Shown one piece after another: positions 25,061-35,500 of a stretch of DNA of 64,000 bases. How positions within the stretch are numbered: position 1 is the first letter of the stretch; each line of letters opens with the position of its first letter. Origin of the DNA: Agromyces soli (GTDB lineage: Bacteria; Actinomycetota; Actinomycetes; Actinomycetales; Microbacteriaceae); assembly GCF_022811605.1 (NCBI RefSeq), contig NZ_CP094533.1:372001-436000 (forward strand), written 5' to 3'. A program made the translations under genes and the position numbers. Below the pieces are notes generated by a model. It was given only the letters and a program-made list of their open reading frames with translations. It was not told the DNA's origin and made no database searches.

Positions 25061-26341
25061 ATGACCCTCGACACCCAGGCCCGCCAGCCGATCGACCGCA
25101 GCACCTGCTCGGCCCTCGACGCCGCCGACCCGCTCGCGCACTTCCGCGAGCGCTTCGTCCTGCCGGACGGGGTCGTCTACCTCGACGGCAACTCCCTCGG
25201 TGCGCTCCCCCGGGCGACGGCGTCCCACGTCGCCCGGGTGGTCACCGAGGAATGGGGGCAGGGGCTCATCCGCAGCTGGAACGACGCGGGATGGTTCGAG
25301 AAGCCGCTCGTGCTGGGCGACCGGATCGCGCCGCTCATCGGCGGGGCGCCCGGCGAGGTGACGCTCGGCGACTCGACGTCGGCGAGCCTGTTCCAGGCCG
25401 TGGTCGCGGCGGCGCGGCTGCGGCCGGGGCGGCGGGCGATCGTCGCCGAGCGGGGCAACTTCCCGACCGACCTGTACGTGCTCGAGTCGGTGCAGGAGCT
25501 GCTCGGCGGCGACGCGCCGCTCGAGCGCCGGCTCATCGCCGACGACGGGCCGGCCCTCGCCGAGGTGCTCGACGAGGACGTCGCGGTCGTCGTGCTCACC
25601 CACGTCGACTACCGCACGGGGCGGATGCACGACCTCGCCGAGGTGACCCGGCAGGTGCACGAGGCGGGCGCGGTCGTCGTCTGGGACCTCTGCCACTCGG
25701 TCGGCGCGGTGCCCGTCGAGCTGAACGCCGCCGGGGCGGACTTCGCGGTCGGCTGCACCTACAAGTACCTGAACGGCGGGCCCGGCTCGCCCTCCTTCAT
25801 CTGGGTGGCCGCGCGGCACCAGGCCGAGGCGCGGCCCGCGCTGACCGGCTGGCACGGCCACGCCCGGCCGTTCGCGTTCGAGCTCGGCTACGCCCCCGCC
25901 GAGGGCATCGGCCGCTTCCGCGTCGGCACGCCGCAGCTGCTCGCGCTCGCGGGTCTCGAGGCGAGCCTGGAGCTCTGGGCCGAGGTCGACCTCGAGGCGC
26001 TGCGGGAGAAGAGCCTGCGGCTCACCGAGCTGTTCATCTCGCTCGTCGACGCCCGGCTCGGCGCCTGGGACGTCGAGGTCGTCACGCCCAGGCAGTCCGC
26101 CCGGCGCGGCAGCCAGGTGTCGCTGCGGATCGGCGCGGCCGACGGCTACGCCGTGATGCAGGCGCTCATCGACGGCGGCGTGATCGGCGACTTCCGCGCG
26201 CCCGATCTCGTCCGCTTCGGCTTCGCGCCGCTCTACGTCTCGCACGCCGACGTCTGCGACGCGGTGGACGCCCTCGAGGACGTGCTCGCGAGCGAGCGCT
26301 GGCGCGAGCCGCGCTTCGCCCGCCGCGGCCTCGTCACGTAG
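25061..26341 (+). CDS. kynU: Kynureninase
   Basis: This 426-residue PLP enzyme cleaves kynurenine to anthranilate, or 3-hydroxykynurenine to 3-hydroxyanthranilate, plus alanine. Landmarks are VVYLDGNSLGALPRAT near the start, VLTHVDYRTGRMHDL, VVVWDLCHSVGAVPVELN, and the PLP lysine in FAVGCTYKYLNGGPG, followed by RPFAFELGYAPAEGIGRFRVGTP. GGAG seven bases before the ATG sets the start. It is separated from ACMSD by 84 bp, so it may have its own promoter or be the last gene of the operon. No tryptophan dioxygenase, formamidase or kynurenine monooxygenase is in the window, so the substrate supply is encoded elsewhere. Confidence 0.94.
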   Translation: MTLDTQARQPIDRSTCSALDAADPLAHFRERFVLPDGVVYLDGNSLGALPRATASHVARVVTEEWGQGLIRSWNDAGWFEKPLVLGDRIAPLIGGAPGEVTLGDSTSASLFQAVVAAARLRPGRRAIVAERGNFPTDLYVLESVQELLGGDAPLERRLIADDGPALAEVLDEDVAVVVLTHVDYRTGRMHDLAEVTRQVHEAGAVVVWDLCHSVGAVPVELNAAGADFAVGCTYKYLNGGPGSPSFIWVAARHQAEARPALTGWHGHARPFAFELGYAPAEGIGRFRVGTPQLLALAGLEASLELWAEVDLEALREKSLRLTELFISLVDARLGAWDVEVVTPRQSARRGSQVSLRIGAADGYAVMQALIDGGVIGDFRAPDLVRFGFAPLYVSHADVCDAVDALEDVLASERWREPRFARRGLVT

Positions 26342-26362
26342 GCCGGGAGCGCAGGGCCCGGC

Positions 26363-26399
26363 TGTACACTCGGGGCTGATCCGTTCGACGCGGCGTACA
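26363..26399. promoter_or_regulatory. Bipartite operator candidate TGTACA-N18-GACGCGGCGTACA (copy B)
   Basis: TGTACA at 26363-26368, then exactly 18 bases, then GACGCGG (26387-26393) and CGTACA (26394-26399). It is 60 bp upstream of the pucR start, and matches copy A at 9094-9130 in both half-sites, the GACGCGG block and spacing, while the 18-base spacer itself is not conserved. This is the pattern expected of an autoregulated activator whose other target is the gabT operon. Confidence 0.6.
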
Positions 26400-26459
26400 C
26401 CAGCACGTGCCCCCGCCCGCGCTCGCGCCGTCGACGGAGGAGCCCTCCGAGGAGCCGCC

Positions 26460-28022
26460 GTGAAGCCCACCGTGCAGACCCTGCTCGACCGCCCCGAGCT
26501 GACGCTCCGCCTGCTCACGCCCGCGGACTCGCTGCCCGACGGCGCGCTGGCCGCCCCGGTGACGTGGGCGCACAGCTCCGATCTCGTCGACCCCACCCCG
26601 TTCCTCGACGCGGGGCAGGTGCTGCTCACCACCGGCACCTGGCTCGGCGAGGAGGGCGCACCGCAGCCCGGCGGCCCGGCCGACGTCGGCGCCTACGTGA
26701 CCCGGCTCCGCGACGCCGGCATCGCCGCGCTCGGCTTCGGCACGGAGGTCACCCGCGCCGGCACGCCCGCCGCCCTCGTCGAGGCGTGCCTGGCCTCGGG
26801 GCTGCCGCTCTTCGAGGTGCCCTACCGCACTCCGTTCATCGCGATCGCGCGCACCGTCGCCGACCTCATCGCCGAGGACGCCTACGCCAGGCAGGCCTGG
26901 GCCCTGCAGGCGCAGCGCGCCATCTCGCTCGCCGCGCTCCGCCCCGACGGGCTCTCGGCGACGCTCGCCGAGCTCTCCAAGCGGCTCGGCGCCTGGGTCG
27001 GCCTCATCGACTCGACGGGCGGCCTCGACCGCGAGTTCCCGCTCGGCGGCCTCGGCCAACCGGCGCTCGGCGAGGTCGTCGGCGAGGCGCGCACCATGCT
27101 CCGCCGCGGGCAGCGGGCGAGCCGAGCCGTCGAGGCCGGCGGCACGGTGGGCCGGCCGCAGCGGATGACGCTGCAGACCCTCGGCTCGGGCGGCGCCCTC
27201 CGCGGCGTGCTCGCGATCGGCGACTCGCCGGAGCTCGACCAGGCCGGCCGCGAGGTCGTCACCTCGGTGATCGCGCTCGCCGGACTCGCCCTCGAGCAGA
27301 ACCGCGACCTCGACCGCGCCCGCGGGCACCTCCGCTCCGGCCTGCTGCGCTCGCTGCTCGCGGGCGACGTCGGCCTCGCCGCGGACGTCGCGGGCGAGAT
27401 GTGGGGACCGTTGCCCGAGGCGCCCCTGCGGGTGCTCGTGACGAGCGCCCCGGAGGACGGCATCGACCGGCTCGTCGAGCTCCTGGAGCTGCGCGTCGAC
27501 GAGCGCGGCGGCCGGCTCTTCTTCGGCCGCGAGGCCGAGCACGTCGTCGTGCTCGCCGAGGAGCCCGACGCCGCCGAGCTCGCCGAGGAGCTCGCCGCCG
27601 AGTTCGAGCTCGCCGTCGGCGTCAGCGACCCGAGCTCGCTGGCCCAGCTCGCCGACGCCCACGAGGAGGCCGTGCGCGGCTACGAGCGCGCCCGCGAGGC
27701 GGGCTCTGGCGTCGCGTGGTTCGACGACATCAGCCGGCAGGGCGTGCTCGCCTTCCTCGCGCGCACCGATGCCAGGGCGGTCGCCAGGGCCACGCTCGCC
27801 CCGCTGACCGAGTACGACCGCGAGAACGGCAGCTCCCTGGTCGCGACGACGCGGACCTGGCTCGAGAACGGCGGCCAGTTCGACGCCACCGCGCAGGCGC
27901 TCGGCGTGCACCGGCACACCGTGCGCAGCCGGGTCGGACTCGCCGAGCGGCTGCTCGGCCGGGACCTCTCCGGCTTCCATGCGCGCGCCGACCTCTGGGC
28001 GGCGCTGCTCGCGGTCGAATAG
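26460..28022 (+). CDS. PucR-family transcriptional regulator
   Basis: This 520-residue regulator has an N-terminal PucR sensor domain (about residues 20-130, with SSDLVDPTPFLDAGQVLLTT), a central GGDEF-like/CdaR region, and a C-terminal helix-turn-helix (about 455-515: WLENGGQFDATAQALGVHRH, then TVRSRVGLAERLLGRDL). The GTG start is preceded by GAGGAG. PucR-type activators commonly control purine, amine or GABA catabolism; GabR of Corynebacterium is an example. It sits beside kynureninase, but the bipartite element shared with the gabT promoter argues that its target is the putrescine/GABA cluster 17 kb away. It is convergent with the beta-glucosidase gene. Confidence 0.88.
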   Translation: MKPTVQTLLDRPELTLRLLTPADSLPDGALAAPVTWAHSSDLVDPTPFLDAGQVLLTTGTWLGEEGAPQPGGPADVGAYVTRLRDAGIAALGFGTEVTRAGTPAALVEACLASGLPLFEVPYRTPFIAIARTVADLIAEDAYARQAWALQAQRAISLAALRPDGLSATLAELSKRLGAWVGLIDSTGGLDREFPLGGLGQPALGEVVGEARTMLRRGQRASRAVEAGGTVGRPQRMTLQTLGSGGALRGVLAIGDSPELDQAGREVVTSVIALAGLALEQNRDLDRARGHLRSGLLRSLLAGDVGLAADVAGEMWGPLPEAPLRVLVTSAPEDGIDRLVELLELRVDERGGRLFFGREAEHVVVLAEEPDAAELAEELAAEFELAVGVSDPSSLAQLADAHEEAVRGYERAREAGSGVAWFDDISRQGVLAFLARTDARAVARATLAPLTEYDRENGSSLVATTRTWLENGGQFDATAQALGVHRHTVRSRVGLAERLLGRDLSGFHARADLWAALLAVE

Positions 28023-28034
28023 CGGCGGCGCGGC

Positions 28035-28053
28035 CGGCGGCACGCGGCCGCCG
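28035..28053. terminator. Hairpin between convergent pucR and beta-glucosidase genes
   Basis: A 7-bp perfect stem CGGCGGC/GCCGCCG with a 5-base loop sits in the 39-bp gap between two converging stop codons, where it could stop transcription from both sides. Confidence 0.45.
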
Positions 28054-28061
28054 TGCGCGCG

Positions 28062-29435
28062 TCAGCCCGCGCGCTGCTCGGCGATCAAACGGCGGTACCA
28101 GTCGAAGGAGTCCTTTCGGGTGCGCTCGCCGGTGTCGAGGTCGAGGTGCACGAGCCCGAAGCGCTGCGTATACCCGTCGGCCCACTCGAAGTTGTCGATG
28201 AGCGACCACACGTCGTAGCCGCGCACGTCCACCCCGGCCTCGATCGCCCGGTGCACCGCCCGAAGATGCCCGTCGAGGTACGCGATGCGCTCGGCGTCCG
28301 CGACCCGGCCGCCGACGACCTCGTCGGGGTAGGACGCCCCGTTCTCGGTGATCGCCACCGGCGGGAGCGCGTCGCCGTAGGCGTCGCGGAGGCCCACGAG
28401 CAGGCGTTCGAGGGCCTCGGGAACGACCGGCCAGCCGAAGCCGGTCACGGGGACGCCGGGGATCTCGACCGGTTCGAACGGCAGCCCGGCCTCGGCAAAG
28501 GGCGAGCCGGGTGCGGCCGCCGCCACCCGGGTGGGGTTGTAGAAGTTCACGCCGTAGAAGTCGAGCGGCGCGGAGACGAGCTCGAGGTCGCCGTCCTCGA
28601 CCCCGGGGAACGACTCGAGCCCGAGCGGCGCGAGGTCCGGGTACCGGCCGAGCAGCACCGGCTCGGCGAAGATGCGGTTGGAGATCGCGTCGAAGGCGCC
28701 GGCCGCGACGAGATCGCCCTCGGCGTCGGAGGCGGGCTCGACGAGGGTGTGGTTGTTCGTGATGCCGAGCTCGGCGCCTGGGCGCGCCGCGCGGATGGCC
28801 TGCACCGCGAGGCCGTGGCCGAGCAACTGGTGGTGCACGGTGGGCAGCGCGCCGAGCATGAGCGTTCGGCCGGGGGCGAGCTCGCCGAGGGCGTAGCCCT
28901 GCAGACTCGTCATGGCCGGTTCGTTCAGCGTGATCCAGCGATTGACCCGGTCGCCGAGTCGCTCGACGACGAGCGCGGCGTACTCGGCGAAGCGCGCCGC
29001 CGTGTCGCGGGCGAGCCATCCGCCCTCGTCCTCGAGCGCCTGCGGCAGGTCCCAGTGGTACAGCGTGACGAGCGGGCTGATGCCGGCTTCGGCGAGCGCG
29101 TCGACGACGCGCGCATAGTGGTCGAGGCCGGCCGGGTTCGCGGGGCCGCGGCCCTCGGCCTGGATGCGGGGCCAGGAGATCGAGAAGCGGTACTCGTCGA
29201 CGCCGAGCTCGGCGAGGAGGGCCACGTCGTCGCGGAAGCGGCGGTAGCTGTCGGCGCTCGTCGCCGCATCGCGGCCGTCGAGGATGCGGCCGGGTTCGGC
29301 GGCGAAGACGTCCCAGATGGAGGTGCCCCGGCCGTCGGCGTGCGGGGAGCCCTCGATCTGGAAGGCGGCGGTCGCGGCACCCCAGCGGAATCCGGCCGGG
29401 AACGCCGGCATCCTCGTCGTCTCGGCCATCGGCAT
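28062..29435 (-). CDS. bglA: GH1 beta-glucosidase
   Basis: This 457-residue glycoside hydrolase family 1 enzyme hydrolyses beta-glucosides in the cytoplasm (no signal peptide). It has the N-terminal signature FPAGFRWGAATAAFQIEGSP, the acid/base glutamate in WITLNEPAMTSLQG, and the nucleophile glutamate in PVAITENGASYPDE; the C-terminal WSLIDNFEWADGYTQRFG completes the family pattern. I start at ATG 29435, with GGAGGG five bases upstream; ATG 29429 is nearly as good. It has its own promoter with a strong operator-like inverted repeat just before the coding region. A solitary enzyme with no sugar transporter next to it. Confidence 0.93.
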   Translation of the reverse strand: MPMAETTRMPAFPAGFRWGAATAAFQIEGSPHADGRGTSIWDVFAAEPGRILDGRDAATSADSYRRFRDDVALLAELGVDEYRFSISWPRIQAEGRGPANPAGLDHYARVVDALAEAGISPLVTLYHWDLPQALEDEGGWLARDTAARFAEYAALVVERLGDRVNRWITLNEPAMTSLQGYALGELAPGRTLMLGALPTVHHQLLGHGLAVQAIRAARPGAELGITNNHTLVEPASDAEGDLVAAGAFDAISNRIFAEPVLLGRYPDLAPLGLESFPGVEDGDLELVSAPLDFYGVNFYNPTRVAAAAPGSPFAEAGLPFEPVEIPGVPVTGFGWPVVPEALERLLVGLRDAYGDALPPVAITENGASYPDEVVGGRVADAERIAYLDGHLRAVHRAIEAGVDVRGYDVWSLIDNFEWADGYTQRFGLVHLDLDTGERTRKDSFDWYRRLIAEQRAG

Positions 29436-29474
29436 CCTCGCCCTCCGGGTCACCGGGGCCTCGTCGCCCCGAAC

Positions 29475-29490
29475 TGGGTCATCTGACCCA
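29475..29490. promoter_or_regulatory. Operator-like inverted repeat upstream of the beta-glucosidase
   Basis: TGGGTCATCTGACCCA is a perfect 7-bp inverted repeat with a 2-base spacer. It lies directly downstream of the minus-strand -10 candidate TAGGGT (29498-29503), across the expected transcription start, which is the place for a repressor. The regulator is not identifiable from sequence. Confidence 0.55.
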
Positions 29491-29535
29491 CTCCCCCACC
29501 CTACGCACCCCACGCCCCGCGCGCACCGTTCCAAC

Positions 29536-29575
29536 CCAGGGTTGCCCGACTTTCATGAAAGTCGGGCAACCCTGG
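29536..29575. repeat. Palindrome with TTCATGAA core (copy 2)
   Basis: A perfect 40-bp palindrome centred between 29555 and 29556. After a 6-base internal mismatch on each side, a further 8 bp pair (29522-29529 with 29582-29589). It lies 24 bases past the surface-protein stop codon and upstream of the beta-glucosidase promoter, so termination of the long surface-protein transcript is its likely task. The core is shared with the copies at 6.3 and 41.3 kb. Confidence 0.85.
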
Positions 29576-29598
29576 ATCTGGACGGTGCGGAGCGGCGG

Positions 29599-32500
29599 CT
29601 AGCGCTGACGACGACGGCGGATCAGCACGATCGCGAGCACCGCGCCCCCGGCGAGCAGGATGCCTCCCGCGACGAGTGCGATCGGCAGCGGGTCGACGCC
29701 GGTGCGGGCGATCGGCGGCGCCGCGTCGAACTCGTTCACCACGTCGATCCGCACCGCGTCGCCCGAGCCGACGATCACCGAGGCCGTGCGCGGGTCGTCC
29801 ACGTGCGGGGTGAGCGTCGTGCGCGCGGCGCCCGCGGCATCCGTCTCGACGAGCTCGCAGGCCGCGCCCGTCGGCAGCTCCTCGTACACGGTCGTGAGCG
29901 AGGTCGCCTTCGAGAGCGTGCGGGTCGCCCCGCCCGGGATCGCGATCTGCACGCCCTCGCCGCCGTCGTCGCGGACGCAGGTGAGCTGCACCGTGAACGT
30001 GCGGTCGGCGGCGGCCGCGGCGCCCGAGCCGGTCACCGTCTTCACCACCTCGATCGCGCCCAGCTCGAAGACGTTCGTCACGGTGAAGCTGCGCTCGACG
30101 CCGGGCTCGACGACGAACGTCGCACCCGGCTCGCCGTCCTCGTCGGTGATCCGCACGTCGTTCGCCCCGCCGGTGCCCGGCTCGCTGAGCTCGCACTCCG
30201 CGCGCGCCGGCAGCGGCTCGTAGTCCGCCTCGTAGCCGTTCGCCGCGTTCAGCACCCGCTCGGCGCCGCCCGGGATGTCGACCGGCACCGGCCCGCCCTC
30301 GAGCGGGAGCGTGCAGGCGAGCGAGACCGTGAACGGCCCGGCCCCATAGCGCTCGGCACCGTCGCCCGTGCGCTGCTTCACGACGTGCAGCGAACCGGCG
30401 AGGAAGGTGTTCGTCACCGTCACTTCGACGGGCGTCTCCGCACCGACGAGGAATGGGCCGTCCGGCGAGATCGCGACCTCGTCGGCGAGGCCCGGGTCGG
30501 GTTCGGTCACGGTGCAGGACGCCCCCGCGGCGATGCCGTCGACCTCGGTCGACCACTCGCCCTCCGGGGTCGGCAGCACGAGGTCGCCGTCCCAGACCGT
30601 GCGGATGCCGGAGTCGTCCGAGAGCACGCACTCGAGGTGCAGGGTGAACGGTCCCTGGCCGAAGTCCTCGGCGCCGGGGCCGTCGGCGACCTTCTCGATC
30701 ACGACGGTCCCGACGTCGAAGGCGTTGTCGGCCTCGACGAGCACGGTCGGCTGCCCCTCCGCGTCCACGGGCGGCAGCGTCACGTCGACCTGGGTGCCCG
30801 GCCCCGACTCCGGTGGCCCGTCGCCCTCGGTGACGGTGAGCGTCGTGCCGGTGGCGCCCTTCGTCCCGGTCTCCTCGACGGAGCAGACCGCCCCCGCCGG
30901 CAGCCCGGTGAGCTCGACCCGCTCGCCGTCGGCCAGCTCGACCGCCATCGGCTGCCCCGCCGGGTAGCCGTCGGCGACGACCTCCTCGCCCAGGTAGCTG
31001 CAGCTGACCTCGAAGGCGAACGGGCCGTAGGAGACGGGCTCGCCGTCCTGATCGACCGCGGAGCTCGTGACCTGCTTCTCGAGCGCGAGGCCGGCGAGCT
31101 CGTAGACGTTCTCGAGCTCGACGAGCCCGACGGGGTCGGTGTCGCGGCCGACGACCGCGGTGGTCGACGCGGAGCTCGTCTCGCCGTTCTCGCCCGGGAC
31201 CTCGCTGAGCTCGCACTCCGCACCCCAGGGCAGGTCCTCGACGGTCTGCACCTCGTCGGCGACGAGGGTCAGCTCGATCGGCGGCAGCACGGTCTCGACG
31301 GGCGTGCCGATCGCCGAGGTGCAGCTCAGCTGCACCTGGAACTCCTCGGGCGCGAAGGCCGCCCCGTCGCCGGTCACCCGCTTCACGACCTGGATCGGGC
31401 CGGTCGCGAGGGCGACGCCGACGCGGCGGCCCTCGCTCGGCAGCACGTAGCTCGACGGGCTGCTGCCGCCGGTCGCGGCGGTGTTCCACGCGATGGTGTC
31501 GGGTCCCGCCGTGGGCGAGACGGCCGGCGACCGGGTCTGGAAGGTGAGCGCCGCGGCCTCGCCCGGTTGCAGCAGCGCCGAGGTGAACGCCATGACGAAC
31601 TTCACCGAGGTGACCGTCGCGGGATCGAGCTCGTCGATCGGGGTCCACGCCCCCGGCGGGCAGACGGCCGCGGGGTCCTGGAGCTCGACGACGCACGGGT
31701 TCGCGTCGCTCGTGCCGAACACCTCGAAGGAGTCGGGCACGCGGCCTCCGGGGAAGGGATGCGTCGTCGCGTTGCCGACCCAGACCGGCGCCCACTGCGA
31801 GCCGCGCGGGAGGTCGACGAGCGCGCCCCCGTCACCGGGGGTCGGCAGCCGGTCGACGGCGATCGCCCGGTCCGCCGCGATCGTTCCGGTGTTCTGGCCG
31901 GCGACGAGCCAGGTCTCCGTGGAGCCCGGCTTCGTGATCGGCACGCAGGGCGCGTCGTAGAAGCCGGCGACGACGGGCGTGCAGTCGCCGGACGCGCTCG
32001 GGTCCTCGACGTTCGTGACGCCGAGGCCGTCGTCGGCCCGCACCAGCTTGACCGCGCGCATCGCCCCGACGTCGGCCGGGTACACGATCGTGGTGTCCGC
32101 GCAGGTGTCACGCGGACCGGGTCGCCCCTCGCAGAAGTCGAACGGCCGGTCCGCGGTCACGTCGAAGCCGTTCTCGACCTGCTGCCCGGCCTCGACGCCC
32201 GGCCGGAACATCAGCAGCACGGTGATCGTGTACGTCTGCCCCGCCTCGAGCACCGTGCCCGGGGGGAAGCTGAAGACGATGCTGCTGCCGTCGGCTGCGA
32301 CGTCGGTCGTGACGTCGGCGGGATCGGTCGGCATCGGCGTGCCGTTCGCCGGGTCGGGCGGGTCGCCCTCGAGCGCGTACGAGTACGGCGAGCCGACGAG
32401 CATCGGATCGAAGACGAGCAGCGGCTCGCCGTCCTGCATCGGGATCCGGTCCGTGACCACGGGGTTCGTGATCGGGGCGGTGCCCGTGTTCATGACCTCG

Positions 32501-35500
32501 AGCGTGAACGGGATCGGCGCGCCGGGGAGCTGCACGCCCTGCGGCCCCTTCGTCACGGCGACCGAGGTCTCGTAGTGCAGGTACCTCGCCTGCGCCTCGG
32601 CGGACGCCGACTTCGTGTAGAGCGGGTCGCCCGAGCCGTTCTTCAGAAAGGAGTTCGCGGTGGCCTGGACGTCGTTCGTGAAGGTGCCGAGCTCCGTCTC
32701 GCCGGGGGCCGGCGTGTTGCCGTCGATGACGAGGTCGGTGCGCACGTCGCCGCCGCTGCGGAACTCGAGGCGGCGCTGCACGAGCAGCGGCATCTGCTGC
32801 AGCGGGTTCGCGGGGTTCTCCCACTGCGCGCCGTCCGCCCGCGTGAAGGTGAAGCGCAGCCCCTGCACGTCCTCCGGCTGCACCCCGGCGGGCAGCTGCG
32901 GCGTCGTGCCCGGGCTGCCGGTCACCCAGGCGCCGCCCGAGCGGCTGAGCGAGCCATCGGGCTCGGCGGTGAAGCTCGCTCCCGTGAAGGCATCCACCTG
33001 CACCCGCGTGATCGGCGTCGCGAGCGTGAAGTTCGACGCGAAGTCGACGAAGTCGAAGGCGTTCCAGAACCTCGGCTCCTCGTCGACCACCACCAGCTCC
33101 GAGGCGCGCGCGGAGCCGGTCGGCCGTGCGCTCAGGGTCATCGTGATCGGGTTGCGGTTCGGCTCGAGCTGCCCCTGCGGCGAGAACGTCTTCCCGGCGA
33201 CGACGCCGATCTCGAGCTGGGCGAGCCGCATGAGCGCGTCGTCGTCGTCCGTGACGCGGTGCTCGCCGTTCACCCCGCCGAGGTCCTCGACGACGCTCTG
33301 CGCCGTGTTCTGCACGGGCGAGTCGACCGCGGTGACGGGTGCACCGCCCGTGCGGTGCGTCGCCCGCAGCTGGAGGTCCATCACGAGGCGAGTGCTGTCG
33401 CCCGCGGCGATGCGGCCCTGGTGCACGACCTCGATGCCGACGACGTCGGCGAGCGCGGCGGCGCCGAGCCCGGTCGCCGCGTCGATCGACATCTCGTCGA
33501 CGGCCCCGCTCGCGCGGGTCAGGAACACCCGTGCGGTCACGGTGCCGCCCGGCACGGAGACGCTCACGATCCGCTTCAGGTTGAACTCGTCGAACGCGGT
33601 CGGCGCGGCCTGGCCGGGCGAGGGGTCGCTCACGCTCAGCGTGTCGACCTGGGCGACGGTCGCGTTCGTGCCGATGATGGTGACGCGGCCGCTCGGGTAG
33701 TCGGTCTCCGCGGTGCCGGCCGGCGGGATGCCGAGAGCGCCACCCGTCCAGCCCTTGGTGACGGTGGTGTTCAGCGGCCGGTCGATGATCGAGATGACGT
33801 CGGCCGCCGTGTCCCGCACGAACTGCTCGTCGTCGACGTAGCCGGTCGCGGAGGCGGTGTTGTCGACGTCGCCGGGGGTGGCGGTGTTGTAGGGCCGCGT
33901 GCCGAGCACCGGGTCGGGGTCGCTCGACGGAACCCTGACCAGGTCGCGGAGCTCGAAGACGAGGTCGAGCGGGCGGTCGTTGCCGCTCGAGCGCGCGACG
34001 CCGCTGCCGGGCAGCGGGGCGTCGATGGGCGCGTCGGATGCCTCGCGGGGCGCGGGGTACTCCTCGAAGACGAGCCGCACGCCGGTCGTCGACGCGCGCT
34101 CCGCATCGCTCAGCCGGTAGCCGGGGAAGGCCCCGTCGCAGGCGCTCCCGGCGCAGGGGTCCGTCTCGGTCGGCACCCAGGCCGAGCCGTTCCAGAGCTC
34201 CACGGCGGTCACGCGGTCGTACTGGAGCCAGGGGTCGTTCGTGATCTCGGCGATCTCGACGAGGTCGAAGGCCTGGAACACGGTCGCCGCGATCGCGGCG
34301 TCGTCGGCGGGCGGGTCGGCCGTGTCGGCGACGACCACCCGGTCGAGGTTGGAGTAGCCGCCGGTCGACCAGTTCAGCCTGGCGGTCGCCTGCTCGCCGC
34401 TGCGGGCGATCACGACGGCCGGCACCGGGTCGACCCACGCCTTGTCGATCAGGTCGCCGGTGCCGCCCTCGCCCGGGATGAGGTCGATCGTCGGGCACGG
34501 CTCGGGCGTCGTCGCCGAGCCCGGGTCGACGCCGGGCGCGGTCGCCCCGGCCGAGGCGCAGTTCGGCACGGGCTCGTCGCTGCCCGCCGCGGGCCCGGAG
34601 CCGTCGCGGAGCTGGTCGCGGAGCGCGCTCGTGAAGTTCGGCTGCACGGTCGTGCCGGGCGGGAAGCCGTTCGGGTCGTCGAACTGGAACTGGAGGCCGC
34701 CGATGTCGTCGCGGAGCTCGGGCGGCACGGTCATCGAGAACGGGTTCGGCGTCGTCACGTGGTCGGCGCCGTCGAAGACGACCCACTGCTGCTGCGAGAT
34801 GCTCCAGTAGCTGACGGTGAGCGTCGCGCCCGGCGGGATGTCGGTCTTCGTGATCGCGACGACGTCGAAGCTGTTCCACCAGCCGGGATCGGGGATCGTC
34901 GCGGGGTCCTGCACGACGATCTGCGTCGCGGAGGTGGTCGAGTCGGGCTTCAGCAGCTGCGTCGGCAGCTGCACGGTCGCGAGCTCGCCGGCGACGGAGG
35001 GGATGGAGCCCGGACTGATCTTCTTCGTGGTCCCGACGGCGAGCTTCTTCTCGAGCACCGTCAGCTCGGCGGTGTGCTCGTCGCTCGCGGTCGAACCGTC
35101 CGCCTCGCCCTCGACGCCGACCGTGTTCGGGATGGTGAGCGGGCCGACGAGCGACGGGTCGGTGGCGACGTCGAAGGAGATGGTCGCTTCCGCCCCCTCC
35201 GTGATGGTCCCGGTGAACTCGACCGCGAAGCCGGCCACCGTCTTCGTCGGGTCGGGCGCGGGTGGGTCGACGCCCGCCTCGAGATCGAGGACGGGGCTCG
35301 TCGTGCCGTCGCTGTAGCGGTAGACGAGGGTCGCGGCATCCGCGCCGTCCGGCCAGCCGATCGGGCCGGTGAAGCCGTCGAAGGCGGCGTCGCTCGTGAA
35401 GTCGCCGGACGCCGGATCGGTCACCGTCATCCGGTCGAGTTCGGTCTCGCCCGCGTTGGTGGCGGTGAGGTCGACCTGGCTCGTCTCGCCGGGCAGCACC

